Assembly (NCBI GenBank): GCA_963738365.1
Contig: CAVTWH010000006.1
Location: forward strand, 62,001 to 126,000
From: CAVTWH01 sp963738365
GTDB lineage: Bacteria; Actinomycetota; Actinomycetes; Mycobacteriales; Micromonosporaceae
Length of the DNA stretch: 64,000 bases
Direction: 5' to 3'
Shown here piece by piece: positions 7,797 through 16,125 of the stretch. The number at the start of each line of letters is the position of its first letter. Within the stretch, counting starts at the first letter, position 1. The position numbers and the translations under genes were made by a program. The notes beneath the pieces were generated by a model. That model searched no databases, was not told the origin of the DNA, and worked only from the letters and a program-made list of their open reading frames with translations.

Positions 7797-7802
7797 ACGG
7801 TA
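7797..7802 (-). promoter_or_regulatory. -10 box for leaderless DUF5319 mRNA
   Basis: TACCGT on the minus strand, followed by six bases and the GTG start. The spacing places +1 at the start codon. Confidence 0.5.
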
Positions 7803-7906
7803 GTCCCCACCGGGCAGGTCCGTACTCCTGCGTCGGGCCCTTCGCGCCCAGGCGGCGACCGGTCCGGCGGCGGGACGGCGGGCCGGGTCGGCTCATCCGG
7901 TTTGGG

Positions 7907-7912
7907 TAGGAT
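7907..7912 (+). promoter_or_regulatory. -10 box of the guaB promoter
   Basis: TAGGAT. Initiation 6-9 bases on (about 7919-7921) gives a leader of about 27 bases with a GA-rich ribosome site at 7931-7941, supporting GTG 7947 as the guaB start. The ATG at 7911 would lie within the promoter. Confidence 0.5.
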
Positions 7913-7946
7913 GGCGGCTACCGCCGCCGAAGAGAAGAGAGCCGCC

Positions 7947-9437
7947 GTGGACCTGTCCTCCGCTGTCGAGATTCCGCTCGGACTGACCTTCGACGATGTG
8001 CTGCTGTTGCCCGCCGAGTCGGATGTGGCCCCCAGTGACGCGTCGACCCGGACCCGGCTCACCAGGGAGATCGACATCGCGATCCCGCTGGTCTCCAGCG
8101 CGATGGACACCGTCACCGAGGCCCGGATGGCGGTCGCCATGGCCCGCAACGGCGGTATCGGCGTGCTGCACCGCAACCTCTCCATCGAGGACCAGGCCCA
8201 GCAGGTCGACCTGGTCAAGCGCTCCGAGTCCGGCATGATCACCAATCCGGTGACCTGCGGCCCCGAGGACACCGTGCGGGACGTCGACCGGCTCTGCGCC
8301 AAGTACCGCATCTCCGGCCTGCCGGTGACCGACGCCGGGGGCGCCCTGGTCGGCATCATCACCAACCGGGACATGCGCTTCGTCACCGACCCCGGCACCG
8401 TCGTCCGGGAGATCATGACCACGCCGCCGCTGGTCACCGCCCCGGTCGGGGTCAGCAAGGCGGCCGCGCTGGAGCTGCTGCGTAGGCACAAGGTGGAGAA
8501 ACTTCCGCTGGTCGACGACGCCGGCCGGCTGCGCGGCCTGATCACCGTCAAGGACTTCACCAAGAGCGAGCAGTTCCCGCTGGCCACCAAGGACGACTCC
8601 GGCCGGCTGCGGGTGGCGGCCGCGATCGGCTGGGGCGAGGAGTCGTACAAGCGGGCCCGGACCCTGGTCGACGCCGGCGTCGACGTGATCGTGGCAGACG
8701 TGGCGCACGGGCACAGCCGGGCCATCGTGGAGATGATCCAGCGGCTCAAGAAGGAGACCGAGGTCCAGGTCATCGGCGGCAACACGGCCACCTACGAGGC
8801 TGCCCGGGCGCTGGCCGAGGCGGGCGCCGACGCGGTCAAGGTGGGCGTCGGGCCGGGCTCCATCTGCACCACCCGGGTGGTGGCCGGGGTGGGCGTACCG
8901 CAGATCACCGCGATCATGGAGGCGGCCCGGGCCTGCCGGCCGCTGGGCGTACCGGTGGTGGCCGACGGGGGCATGCAGTACAGCGGCGACATCGCCAAGG
9001 CGATCGTGGCCGGCGCCGACTCGGTGATGCTGGGCAGCTTGCTGGCCGGCTGCGAGGAGAGCCCCGGCGAGCTGATCTTCATCAACGGCAAGCAGTTCAA
9101 GTCGTACCGGGGCATGGGCTCGTTGGGCGCCATGCAGAACCGGGGAGCCGCCAAGTCCTACTCCAAGGACCGCTACTTCCAGGACGACGTGGTCTCCGAC
9201 GACAAGCTCATCCCCGAGGGCATCGAGGGCCAGGTACCTTACCGCGGCCCACTGGCCGCCGTGGCCCACCAGCTCATCGGCGGCCTGCGCCAGGGCATGT
9301 TCTACAGTGGCGCGGCCACCATCGCGCAGCTGCACGAGCGTGGCCGGCTCATCCGGATCACCGCGGCCGGGCTCAAGGAGAGCCACCCGCACGACATCCA
9401 GATGACTGTCGAAGCACCGAACTACCACTCGCGGTGA
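7947..9437 (+). CDS. guaB: IMP dehydrogenase GuaB
   Basis: Oxidises IMP to XMP with NAD+, the committed step to GMP; about 496 residues, normal length. The first beta/alpha segment (LGLTFDDVLLLPAESDVAPS) is followed by two CBS domains (VTCGPEDTVRDVDRLC and VREIMTTPPLV regions, about residues 95-215), then the catalytic loop GPGSICTTR with the active cysteine, the phosphate-binding ADGGMQYSGD/GADSVMLGSL and the YRGMGSLGAM flap. Start GTG 7947 is chosen because AGAGAAGAGAG precedes it and a TAGGAT box covers the alternative ATG 7911. It is followed 43 bp later by guaB3. Confidence 0.96.
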   Translation: MDLSSAVEIPLGLTFDDVLLLPAESDVAPSDASTRTRLTREIDIAIPLVSSAMDTVTEARMAVAMARNGGIGVLHRNLSIEDQAQQVDLVKRSESGMITNPVTCGPEDTVRDVDRLCAKYRISGLPVTDAGGALVGIITNRDMRFVTDPGTVVREIMTTPPLVTAPVGVSKAAALELLRRHKVEKLPLVDDAGRLRGLITVKDFTKSEQFPLATKDDSGRLRVAAAIGWGEESYKRARTLVDAGVDVIVADVAHGHSRAIVEMIQRLKKETEVQVIGGNTATYEAARALAEAGADAVKVGVGPGSICTTRVVAGVGVPQITAIMEAARACRPLGVPVVADGGMQYSGDIAKAIVAGADSVMLGSLLAGCEESPGELIFINGKQFKSYRGMGSLGAMQNRGAAKSYSKDRYFQDDVVSDDKLIPEGIEGQVPYRGPLAAVAHQLIGGLRQGMFYSGAATIAQLHERGRLIRITAAGLKESHPHDIQMTVEAPNYHSR

Positions 9438-9480
9438 GCGACGCCACCGTGGCTACCGGAGCGCACTGAAGGAGTACCCC

Positions 9481-10596
9481 GTGCGGGACATGGTCGAGAT
9501 CGGCATGGGCAAGACCGCCCAGCGCGGGTACCACCTGGACGACGTGGCGATCGTGCCCAGCCGGCGGACCCGCGACGTGGACGACGTCTCCACCGCCTGG
9601 CAGCTGGACGCGTACCCGTTCAGCATCCCCTGCGTCGCGCACCCGAGCGACGCCACGATGAGCCCGGCCACGGCGGTGGCGCTGGGCCGCCTCGGCGGCC
9701 TCGGCGTGCTCAACGCCGAAGGCCTGTGGGCCCGCTACGACGACCCGGCCAGCGTGCTCAAGGAGCTGGTGCACGTCGACGACGCCGAGGCCACCCGCCG
9801 GCTGCAGGAGGTCTACGCCGAGCCGATCCAGCCGCACCTGATCGGCGAACGGGTCCGCGAGATGCGGGCCGGCGGCGTCACCGTGGCCGTCCGGGTCTCG
9901 CCCCAGCACACCCTGGCGCTGGCCCCGGTCATCCTCGACGCCGGCGTGGACATCCTGGTCATCCAGGGCACCATCGTCTCCGCCGAGCACGTGTCCAGCG
10001 TGGACGAGCCGCTCAACCTCAAGGAGTTCATCGCCGACCTGGACCTGCCGGTCGTGGTGGGCGGCTGCACCGACTACAAGACCGCGCTGCACCTGATGCG
10101 TACCGGCGCCGCCGGGGTGATCGTGGGCATCGGCGCGGACGAGGCGTCCACCTCGGACACGGTGCTCGGCATCCGGGTACCGATGGCCACCGCCATCGCC
10201 GACGCGGCCGCCGCCCGGCGCGACTACCTGGACGAGACCGGCGGACGCTACGTCCACCTGATCGCCGACGGGGACATCACCACCTCGGGCGACATCGCCA
10301 AGGCGCTGGGCTGCGGGGCCGACGCGGTGATGCTCGGGGCGCCGCTGTCGGTGGCCAACGAGGCACCGGCCGCCGGCTCCTGGTGGCACTCCTCGGCCAG
10401 CCACCCGAAGCTGCCGCGCGGCGCCTTCGGCGTCACCGGCGAGCCGCTGGGCACCCTGGAGAAGCTGCTCTACGGCCCGTCCGACAACCCGTACGGCAGG
10501 CTCAACCTCTTCGGTGGCCTCAAGCGCGCGATGGCCAAGTGCGGGTACCGCGACCTCAAGGAGTTCCAGCGGGTGGGGCTGGTCCTGGACCGCTGA
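9481..10596 (+). CDS. guaB3: GuaB3 family IMP dehydrogenase-related protein
   Basis: 371 residues; GTG 9481 follows GAAGGAG with 7-base spacing. TIM-barrel relative of IMPDH without the CBS pair. Phosphate-site motifs are present (ADGDITTSGDIAKALGCGAD, then AVMLGAPL). The loop aligned with IMPDH GPGSICTTR reads GADEASTSD, so the catalytic cysteine appears replaced by serine, and a normal IMPDH reaction is doubtful. Actinobacteria keep this paralogue next to guaB. Its activity is not settled for this group; cyanobacterial GuaB3 has been described as a GMP reductase. Probably co-transcribed with guaB. Confidence 0.93.
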   Translation: MRDMVEIGMGKTAQRGYHLDDVAIVPSRRTRDVDDVSTAWQLDAYPFSIPCVAHPSDATMSPATAVALGRLGGLGVLNAEGLWARYDDPASVLKELVHVDDAEATRRLQEVYAEPIQPHLIGERVREMRAGGVTVAVRVSPQHTLALAPVILDAGVDILVIQGTIVSAEHVSSVDEPLNLKEFIADLDLPVVVGGCTDYKTALHLMRTGAAGVIVGIGADEASTSDTVLGIRVPMATAIADAAAARRDYLDETGGRYVHLIADGDITTSGDIAKALGCGADAVMLGAPLSVANEAPAAGSWWHSSASHPKLPRGAFGVTGEPLGTLEKLLYGPSDNPYGRLNLFGGLKRAMAKCGYRDLKEFQRVGLVLDR

Positions 10597-10670
10597 GCGG
10601 CCACGGGCCGGTAGGGGTGGCGCATCGACGGTAGGCTCCGGACGGCCCTTCCCCGCCGCCAGGAGTCACC

Positions 10671-11870
10671 GTGCCCGCTGCTGACGTCCCCGCGCCGCGC
10701 CGCGGTGTGCTCGCCGCGCACGCCGGCTGGGAGTCGTTGCTCCTGCTCACCTGTGTGGTGCTGGCCGTCATGCTGGTCGCTGACGGCCACGACTGGCCGG
10801 TCTGGCGCGCACTGGTCGGCGTGCTCAGCGGCGTCGCCCTGCAGGTGCTCGCCGTCGCCGCGTCGCTGCGCACCGGATATGTCAACCTGGCGGTGGTCGG
10901 GATCGCCGTCCTGGCGGGAATCCTCGTCGTCCACTGGACCAACCAGTCGGGCCTGTCGCTGTTCGGGGCGGTGCTCCTGGTGACGGTCCTGGCGACCGTG
11001 GTGGGCCTGGTGGTCGGAGCGCTGGCCGGGCTGACCGGCGTACCCGGCTGGGCGGCGTCGCTGGTGCTGCTCGCCGGCACTGCCGCTGTCGCCAGCGCCC
11101 GGCGGTACAAGCTTGCACCGCTGCCCGACCCGGACGGCAGCCAGACCTGGCTGAGCCTGCTGGCGCTGGCGGCCCTGACGGCCAGCGTGGCCGGCGGCAT
11201 GCTCTGGCTGTACGCGCCGGTGCGGCGGGCCCTCGGCCGCGACGGCCGGCCGGGCGGGCTCGGCGCCCGGGTGCTGGCCGGCGTGGTCGGGCTCGGGCTC
11301 TCCACCGTGCTGGCCGCGCTGGCCGGCGTCGCTTCGGTGCTGTACGCCCTGATGGCCAACGGACCGATCGGTACTCAACTGCCACTGGTCCCGTTCGCCC
11401 TGGTGATCTTCGGCGGGGTCAGCGTGCGGACCGGCCGGGGCGGCGTCGCCGGCACGGCGCTGGCCGCCGTGGCCTTCACCCTGGTGAGCATTCTCGGCTT
11501 CGAGCACGCCTGGCCAAGCTGGACGTACGCCTACCTGCTCCCCGCGGTGCTGCTGGTGATCGGCCTGGCCCTCGGCCGGCTGCGGGACCAGTTGGACCCC
11601 GACCCCGGCCAGCTTGTCCCCGGCCCCCAGCCCCCGCCTGGGCCGCACTGGGCTGCGCCCGGACCACATTCAGCCCTGCCGGAGCCACAGTCGCCTTCGG
11701 CTGGACCGCAGTGGACGGGCGCACCGCCGCCCGGTTTCGGACCGCTGCCCCAGTTTCCGCCGGCCGCCCGGGAGCACCCACCACAGCCGCGCCGGGGCGG
11801 TGGAGAGTCAGGCGGGGACGAGGTCGGCGGCCGGGGCGGTGGAGAGTTCGGTACCGACCAGGGCCAGTAG
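10671..11870 (+). CDS. Multi-pass membrane protein resembling ABC sugar permease
   Basis: 399 residues; GTG 10671 follows AGGAG (AGGAGTCACCGTG). About nine to ten hydrophobic segments occupy residues 15-320, and the fold pattern (alternating Gly/Ala-rich helices, GLTGVPGWAASLVL, VASVLYALMANGP) resembles the branched-chain/ribose permease family, but no ATPase or binding protein is adjacent. The last 80 residues are a Pro-rich hydrophilic tail (PGPQPPPGPHWAAPGPHSA) probably in the cytosol. The gene end overlaps the convergent protease-like gene by 63 bases. A true transport role is unproven; an orphan membrane protein is equally possible. Confidence 0.7.
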   Translation: MPAADVPAPRRGVLAAHAGWESLLLLTCVVLAVMLVADGHDWPVWRALVGVLSGVALQVLAVAASLRTGYVNLAVVGIAVLAGILVVHWTNQSGLSLFGAVLLVTVLATVVGLVVGALAGLTGVPGWAASLVLLAGTAAVASARRYKLAPLPDPDGSQTWLSLLALAALTASVAGGMLWLYAPVRRALGRDGRPGGLGARVLAGVVGLGLSTVLAALAGVASVLYALMANGPIGTQLPLVPFALVIFGGVSVRTGRGGVAGTALAAVAFTLVSILGFEHAWPSWTYAYLLPAVLLVIGLALGRLRDQLDPDPGQLVPGPQPPPGPHWAAPGPHSALPEPQSPSAGPQWTGAPPPGFGPLPQFPPAAREHPPQPRRGGGESGGDEVGGRGGGEFGTDQGQ

Positions 11871-12578
11871 TGCCTCGGTGAGGTCCGGGTGCCGGCGGGC
11901 CACCCGCAGCGCCAGGCTGGGCGACCACTCCACGGTGCGTACCGGCATGCCGTCGGCCGTGGCCACCAGCCAGGCCCGGGCCGCCGCGCGGGCCGCCGTG
12001 GCGGGGTCGGTGAGGTGCCCGGCCGCGTGGTCGGCGTACTGCTCCACGGCGGCGGAGAAGGCGTCCAGTTCGCGGAGCACCCGGCTGTCGTACCTGCCGG
12101 GGTCGATCGTGGAAGCCGAGCGCACCCACTGGCTGTACAGCGCGATCTCCAGCTGGGGCCGGGCCAGCACGGAGAGCTCGTGGGCGACCAGGGCGCGCAG
12201 CTCGGCGGCGGTGAGCCGGTCGACCAGCGGGGCGCCCAGCAGCAGTTCGCCGCGACCCCACCCGGCGCGCGCCCGGACCACCGGGGCGGTGCACAGGGCC
12301 ACCCGGGCCGGCGGCGGCACGCCGACCGCGCCGGCCGTGTCCAGCACCAGCCGGGCCAGGTCGGGCCGGCGCCGCCGGCCGATCCGCCGGCCGCCGGTCA
12401 GCACCGCGTAGCCTGCCGCCCCGAGCAGCGCCAGCAGCAGCGGTGCCCGCCACACTGGCGGCTGGACAAGATCGACACAGTTGGCCAGGGCGAGGATGAT
12501 GACCAGGAGGACGAGCGGGCGGCGCGCGAGCAGCCGGAGCGCCCGCCAGCGGGGGAGCTGGCCGGGGAGGCGATGCAC
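11808..12578 (-). CDS. M48/M56-like membrane metalloprotease homologue with altered zinc motif
   Basis: 256 residues. Two N-terminal membrane helices (LVLLVIILALANCVDLV and APLLLALLGAAGYAVLTG), then an M48/M56-type domain. The zinc motif reads AHELSV, not HExxH: the second histidine is valine. The downstream glutamate helix EQYADH is kept. Catalysis is therefore doubtful, unless another residue binds zinc. GTG 12578 (VHRLPGQLPRWRALRLLARR) is the chosen start; the ribosome site is poor. The 3' end overlaps the convergent permease-like gene. It lies divergently beside choD, 141 bp away. Confidence 0.7.
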   Translation of the reverse strand: MHRLPGQLPRWRALRLLARRPLVLLVIILALANCVDLVQPPVWRAPLLLALLGAAGYAVLTGGRRIGRRRRPDLARLVLDTAGAVGVPPPARVALCTAPVVRARAGWGRGELLLGAPLVDRLTAAELRALVAHELSVLARPQLEIALYSQWVRSASTIDPGRYDSRVLRELDAFSAAVEQYADHAAGHLTDPATAARAAARAWLVATADGMPVRTVEWSPSLALRVARRHPDLTEALLALVGTELSTAPAADLVPA

Positions 12579-12719
12579 TGAGTAATCGTTTGGGTTCGGA
12601 CCCGGCCTGGTCAAGCGGTCGGGACGCAGTTCACAGTGGTGATTGACGCCCGCTGCGGGGGCGACGAGACTCGCGTTACGCGCTGGTAACAAGGGGCGCG
12701 CCGGGATGGGGGAGTCGCG

Positions 12720-14402
12720 ATGACCGACGTCGACGTGCTGGTGGTCGGCTCCGGCTTCGGCGGCAGCGTCGCGGCGCTGCGGCTGGCCGAGAAGGGGTAC
12801 AGCGTGGCCGTGCTGGAGGCCGGCCGGCGCTTTGCCGACGACGAGTTCCCCGAGCACGCCATGAAGCTCCGTTCCTTCCTCTGGGCGCCGGCCCTGCGCG
12901 CCTTCGGCATCCAGCGGCTCAACCTGCTCCGCAACGTGCTGGTGCTCTCCGGCGCCGGGGTCGGCGGCGGCTCCCTGGTCTACGCCAACACCCTCTACCG
13001 GCCGCTGCCGCCGTTCTACGCCGACCCCCAGTGGCGGACCATCACCGACTGGCGCGACGAGCTGGCCCCCTGGTACGACCAGGCCGAACGGATGCTCGGC
13101 GTGACCACCTACCCGCGCAGCACGGCGGCCGACGAGGCGGTCCGCGCGGTGGCCGACAAGATGGGCGTCGGCGACACGTTCCACGCCACCCCGGTCGGGG
13201 TCTTCTTCGGCCGTCCGGGCGCCGAGCAGCCCGACCCGTTCTTCGGCGGCGCCGGCCCGACCCGCAGCGGCTGCACGCACTGCGGCGCCTGCATGACTGG
13301 CTGCCGCTTCGGCGCCAAGAACACCCTGGTCAAGAACTACCTCTACCTGGCCGAGCGGTTGGGCGTCACGGTCCACCCGCTGACCACGGTCACCGACGTG
13401 CGCCCCGCGCCGGACGGCGGCTACCTGGTGACCGCGCGGCGCACCGGCGGGCGGCGGCGCAGCACCTTCCGGGCCGGACAGGTGGTGTTCGCGGCCGGTG
13501 CGCTGGGTACCCAGCGGCTGCTGCACCGGCTCAAGGCGACCGGGGCGCTGCCGGGCCTGTCCGACCGGCTCGGGCACCTCACCCGGACCAACTCCGAGGC
13601 GCTGCTGGGCGCCGGCTCGCTGCGCCGGGACGTGGACTTCACCGACGGGGTGGCGATCACCAGCTCGTTCCACCCGGACGAGCACACCCACATCGAGCCG
13701 GTCCGCTACGGCAAGGGCCCCAACTCGATGGCCCTGCTGCAGACCGTCCTGGTGGACGGCGACCGGTGGCGGGCGCTGCGCGCGCTCGGCGCGTTCGCCC
13801 GGCACCCGGTCCGCAACCTGCGCGTGCTCAGCCCCCGCCGGTGGTCACAGCGCACCGTGATCGCTCTGGTCATGCAGACCCTGGACAACTCGCTCACCAC
13901 CTCGTACCGGCGCAACTGGCTGGGCCGGCGGCGGCTGACCACCCGGCAGGGCCTGGGCGAGCCGAACCCGCGCTGGATCCCGGCCGGTCACCGGGCGGTC
14001 CGGCTGCTCGCCGAGGAGATCGGCGGCGTGCCCGGCGGGACCTGGGGCGACGTGTTCAACATCCCGATGACCGCGCACATCCTGGGCGGCGCGGTGATCG
14101 GTGCGACCCCCGCCGAGGGGGTTGTCGACCCCTACCACCGGGTGTACGGCCACCCCGGGCTGCACGTGGTGGACGGCGCGGCGGTCTGCGCCAACCTGGG
14201 GGTGAACCCGTCGCTGACCATCACCGCGCAGGCCGAGCGCGCCCTGTCGCTCTGGCCCAACAAGGGCGAGTCCGACCAGCGCCCCGAACCGGGGCAGGGG
14301 TACCGGCGGCTGGCACCGGTACCCCCGAAATCCCCGGCCGTGCCCGCCGCCGCGCCGGCGGCGCTGCGACTGACCCCGGTCTCCCCGGAGCCGACGGCCT
14401 GA
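12720..14402 (+). CDS. choD: GMC-type FAD oxidoreductase, ChoD-like
   Basis: 560 residues; ATG follows GGAG. N-terminal FAD-binding VDVLVVGSGFGGSVAALRLA, the GMC signature GAGVGGGSLVYANTLYRPLP and C-terminal NIPMTAHILGGAVIG with VDGAAVCANLGVNPSLTIT are present. An inserted cysteine patch CTHCGACMTGC (about residue 185) is typical of the ChoD branch and looks like an iron-sulfur or structural metal site. The family is annotated as cholesterol oxidase in mycobacteria, where it sits in the same place after guaB3, but sterol oxidation by this branch is uncertain. No signal peptide. It ends 3 bases before the convergent LCP gene. Confidence 0.88.
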   Translation: MTDVDVLVVGSGFGGSVAALRLAEKGYSVAVLEAGRRFADDEFPEHAMKLRSFLWAPALRAFGIQRLNLLRNVLVLSGAGVGGGSLVYANTLYRPLPPFYADPQWRTITDWRDELAPWYDQAERMLGVTTYPRSTAADEAVRAVADKMGVGDTFHATPVGVFFGRPGAEQPDPFFGGAGPTRSGCTHCGACMTGCRFGAKNTLVKNYLYLAERLGVTVHPLTTVTDVRPAPDGGYLVTARRTGGRRRSTFRAGQVVFAAGALGTQRLLHRLKATGALPGLSDRLGHLTRTNSEALLGAGSLRRDVDFTDGVAITSSFHPDEHTHIEPVRYGKGPNSMALLQTVLVDGDRWRALRALGAFARHPVRNLRVLSPRRWSQRTVIALVMQTLDNSLTTSYRRNWLGRRRLTTRQGLGEPNPRWIPAGHRAVRLLAEEIGGVPGGTWGDVFNIPMTAHILGGAVIGATPAEGVVDPYHRVYGHPGLHVVDGAAVCANLGVNPSLTITAQAERALSLWPNKGESDQRPEPGQGYRRLAPVPPKSPAVPAAAPAALRLTPVSPEPTA

Positions 14403-14405
14403 CCC

Positions 14406-15563
14406 TCAGCGGTCGGCGTCGACCAGCCCGGGGTGGGCGGCGACCCAGGCGTCCACGGTGTCCCCCTTGACCGCGTTGAGCAGCGCCCTGCCGTCGGCGG
14501 TGAGCTGCTCGGGTGCGTCAGCGGCGGTAGCGCCCGGGGCGGCGGGGGCGCCCGACGCGGTGGGGGCGCCCGGGGCGCCGATGCTCCGGATGGCGGTGAC
14601 GCCGCTGGCGAGCGCGGCCAGGGCGGCGAGCGTCGCGCCGCCGGTGTCCAGGGCCGCCCCGCCGTGCTGTGCGGCGCTGGTCAGGGCCTGCAGCGTCGCC
14701 GGGTCGTCCAGCGCCTTCCTGGACATGATCGTCTTCCCCACCGCCCGGAGGAGCTGGCGGACGTGCCGGTCCCGGGCGTAGACGCCGTTCGGCTCGCCTT
14801 CGATGAAGTAGCGCTGGCGGACGTAGTCCAACGCCTGCGCGCCGGTGAGGTGGTGGTATCCGACCTGGTAGACGAAGGGTGCCACACCGGGAACCGGCTG
14901 TGGAGGCTTACCCGGGATGAACGGCCTCGCCGGGCGCCCGTCCTTGTCGGCGCCCAGATAGATCGAGGTGGTCCGGGCGTCCACGTACAGGTCGACGCCG
15001 CCGATCGCGTCGATCACCTTGATCAGGCTGTCGTAGGTGAAGGTGGCCGTCGCGTTGACGTGGATGCCGAAGTTCTGCTCGATCGTCCGGGCCGCCAGTG
15101 GGGCGCCGCCCCAGGCGTACGCGGCATTGATCTTGTCTGTGCCCGCCGGCTGCGTGCCGGCGGGGATGCTGACCAGGGTGTTCCGGTCGATGGTGACCAC
15201 GTCGGCTCGGTCGTGGTCGGCCGGGAGGTGCACCACCGCGACGATGTCGCTGCGCAGCAGGTCGTTGTCGCCGTCGAGGCCCAGGACGAGCAGGTTGACC
15301 GCGGCGCCGGCGGCGACCGCGGCGGTGGGGCCGGCGCCCGGCTGGCCCCGGCGGCTGGTCTTCGCACCGCTGACCTGCTCCGCCGCGTACGCGGAGCCGC
15401 CCAGCAGCGCTACGACCAGCAGCGCCGCGCCGGTGGCCCGCAATCCCAGCCGGCGCTGACGGCGCCGGCGGTAGCCCTGCTCGATGCCGGGCAGCACCGC
15501 CGACGCGGTCGGGGTCAGGTGCTCGTGGCGGGCGAAGGCGGCGCGCAGTTCATCCTCGATCAT
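14406..15563 (-). CDS. LCP (LytR-CpsA-Psr) family protein
   Basis: 385 residues. A cytosolic N-terminus of about 45 residues, one membrane helix (LGLRATGAALLVVALLGGSA), then the extracellular LCP domain with the polyprenyl-pyrophosphate-binding residues in TIDRNTLVSIP and KINAAYAWGG, plus GGVDLYVD and LTGAQALDYVRQR. LCP enzymes transfer glycopolymers (teichoic acids, arabinogalactan, capsule) from lipid carriers to peptidoglycan. An Ala/Pro-rich C-terminal tail follows. Its ATG overlaps the sigma-factor stop (ATGA), so the pair is translationally coupled. Here the cytosolic N-terminus could act as a sigma-factor modulator, but no anti-sigma motif is evident. Confidence 0.9.
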   Translation of the reverse strand: MIEDELRAAFARHEHLTPTASAVLPGIEQGYRRRRQRRLGLRATGAALLVVALLGGSAYAAEQVSGAKTSRRGQPGAGPTAAVAAGAAVNLLVLGLDGDNDLLRSDIVAVVHLPADHDRADVVTIDRNTLVSIPAGTQPAGTDKINAAYAWGGAPLAARTIEQNFGIHVNATATFTYDSLIKVIDAIGGVDLYVDARTTSIYLGADKDGRPARPFIPGKPPQPVPGVAPFVYQVGYHHLTGAQALDYVRQRYFIEGEPNGVYARDRHVRQLLRAVGKTIMSRKALDDPATLQALTSAAQHGGAALDTGGATLAALAALASGVTAIRSIGAPGAPTASGAPAAPGATAADAPEQLTADGRALLNAVKGDTVDAWVAAHPGLVDADR

Positions 15564-16051
15564 GACAACCCTCCGGCGGTGGACGCGGGGGCCAGTTCGG
15601 CCCGCAGTGTGGCCAGCGCGCGGGAGATGTACCCACGCACGGTACCGACGGCACAGCCGAGCACCTCGGCGATCTCGGCGTCGGGCAGCTCCTCGTAGAA
15701 GCGCAGCACCACCGCGGCCCGCTGGCGCGGCGGCAGCCCGCTGAGCAGGTGCCACATCCGGTCCCGCTCAGCGGCGTGCTCGGCGTGGTCCGGTACCGCC
15801 GGTGGCTCCGTCGGCTCGGCCCGCAGCACCACCCGGCGCAGCCACGAGCCGCGCCGGGTGTCCAGGAAGACGTTGGTGAGCATGCGGCGCACGTACCGCT
15901 CGGGAGCCGCGCTGCGGACCACGTGGGACAGCTGGACCCGGATCATGGTCTCCTGGACGACGTCGGTCGCCGTGTGCGGATCACCGGTGAGCATGGTCGC
16001 GTAGCGCAGCAGGGCGGGGAGCCGGGAGTTGACGAACTCCTCATATGTCAC
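15560..16051 (-). CDS. ECF RNA polymerase sigma factor, SigE-family type
   Basis: 163 residues. Region 2 (residues 10-75, FVNSRLPALLRYATMLTGDP, then DVVQETMIRV) and region 4 (LPPRQRAAVVLRFYEELPDA, then EIAEVLGCAVGTVRGYISRA) are complete. GTG 16051 has GGAGG at good spacing. Typical of the short SigE-like ECF group frequent in Streptomyces and Micromonospora. The downstream overlapping LCP gene suggests a cell-envelope regulon. No separate anti-sigma gene is nearby. Confidence 0.93.
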   Translation of the reverse strand: MTYEEFVNSRLPALLRYATMLTGDPHTATDVVQETMIRVQLSHVVRSAAPERYVRRMLTNVFLDTRRGSWLRRVVLRAEPTEPPAVPDHAEHAAERDRMWHLLSGLPPRQRAAVVLRFYEELPDAEIAEVLGCAVGTVRGYISRALATLRAELAPASTAGGLS

Positions 16052-16125
16052 GGCGTACCTCCGTTGGCCTCGACCCTAGAGACGGGTCGGGGCCAACGGA
16101 ACATTGCGTCGCCGGGCGGGCCGGT

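Noticed and set aside
7911..7913. ATG as guaB start
   Set aside because: It lies in the likely -10 box TAGGAT and lacks a ribosome site; GTG 7947 has a GA-rich site and fits the family start.
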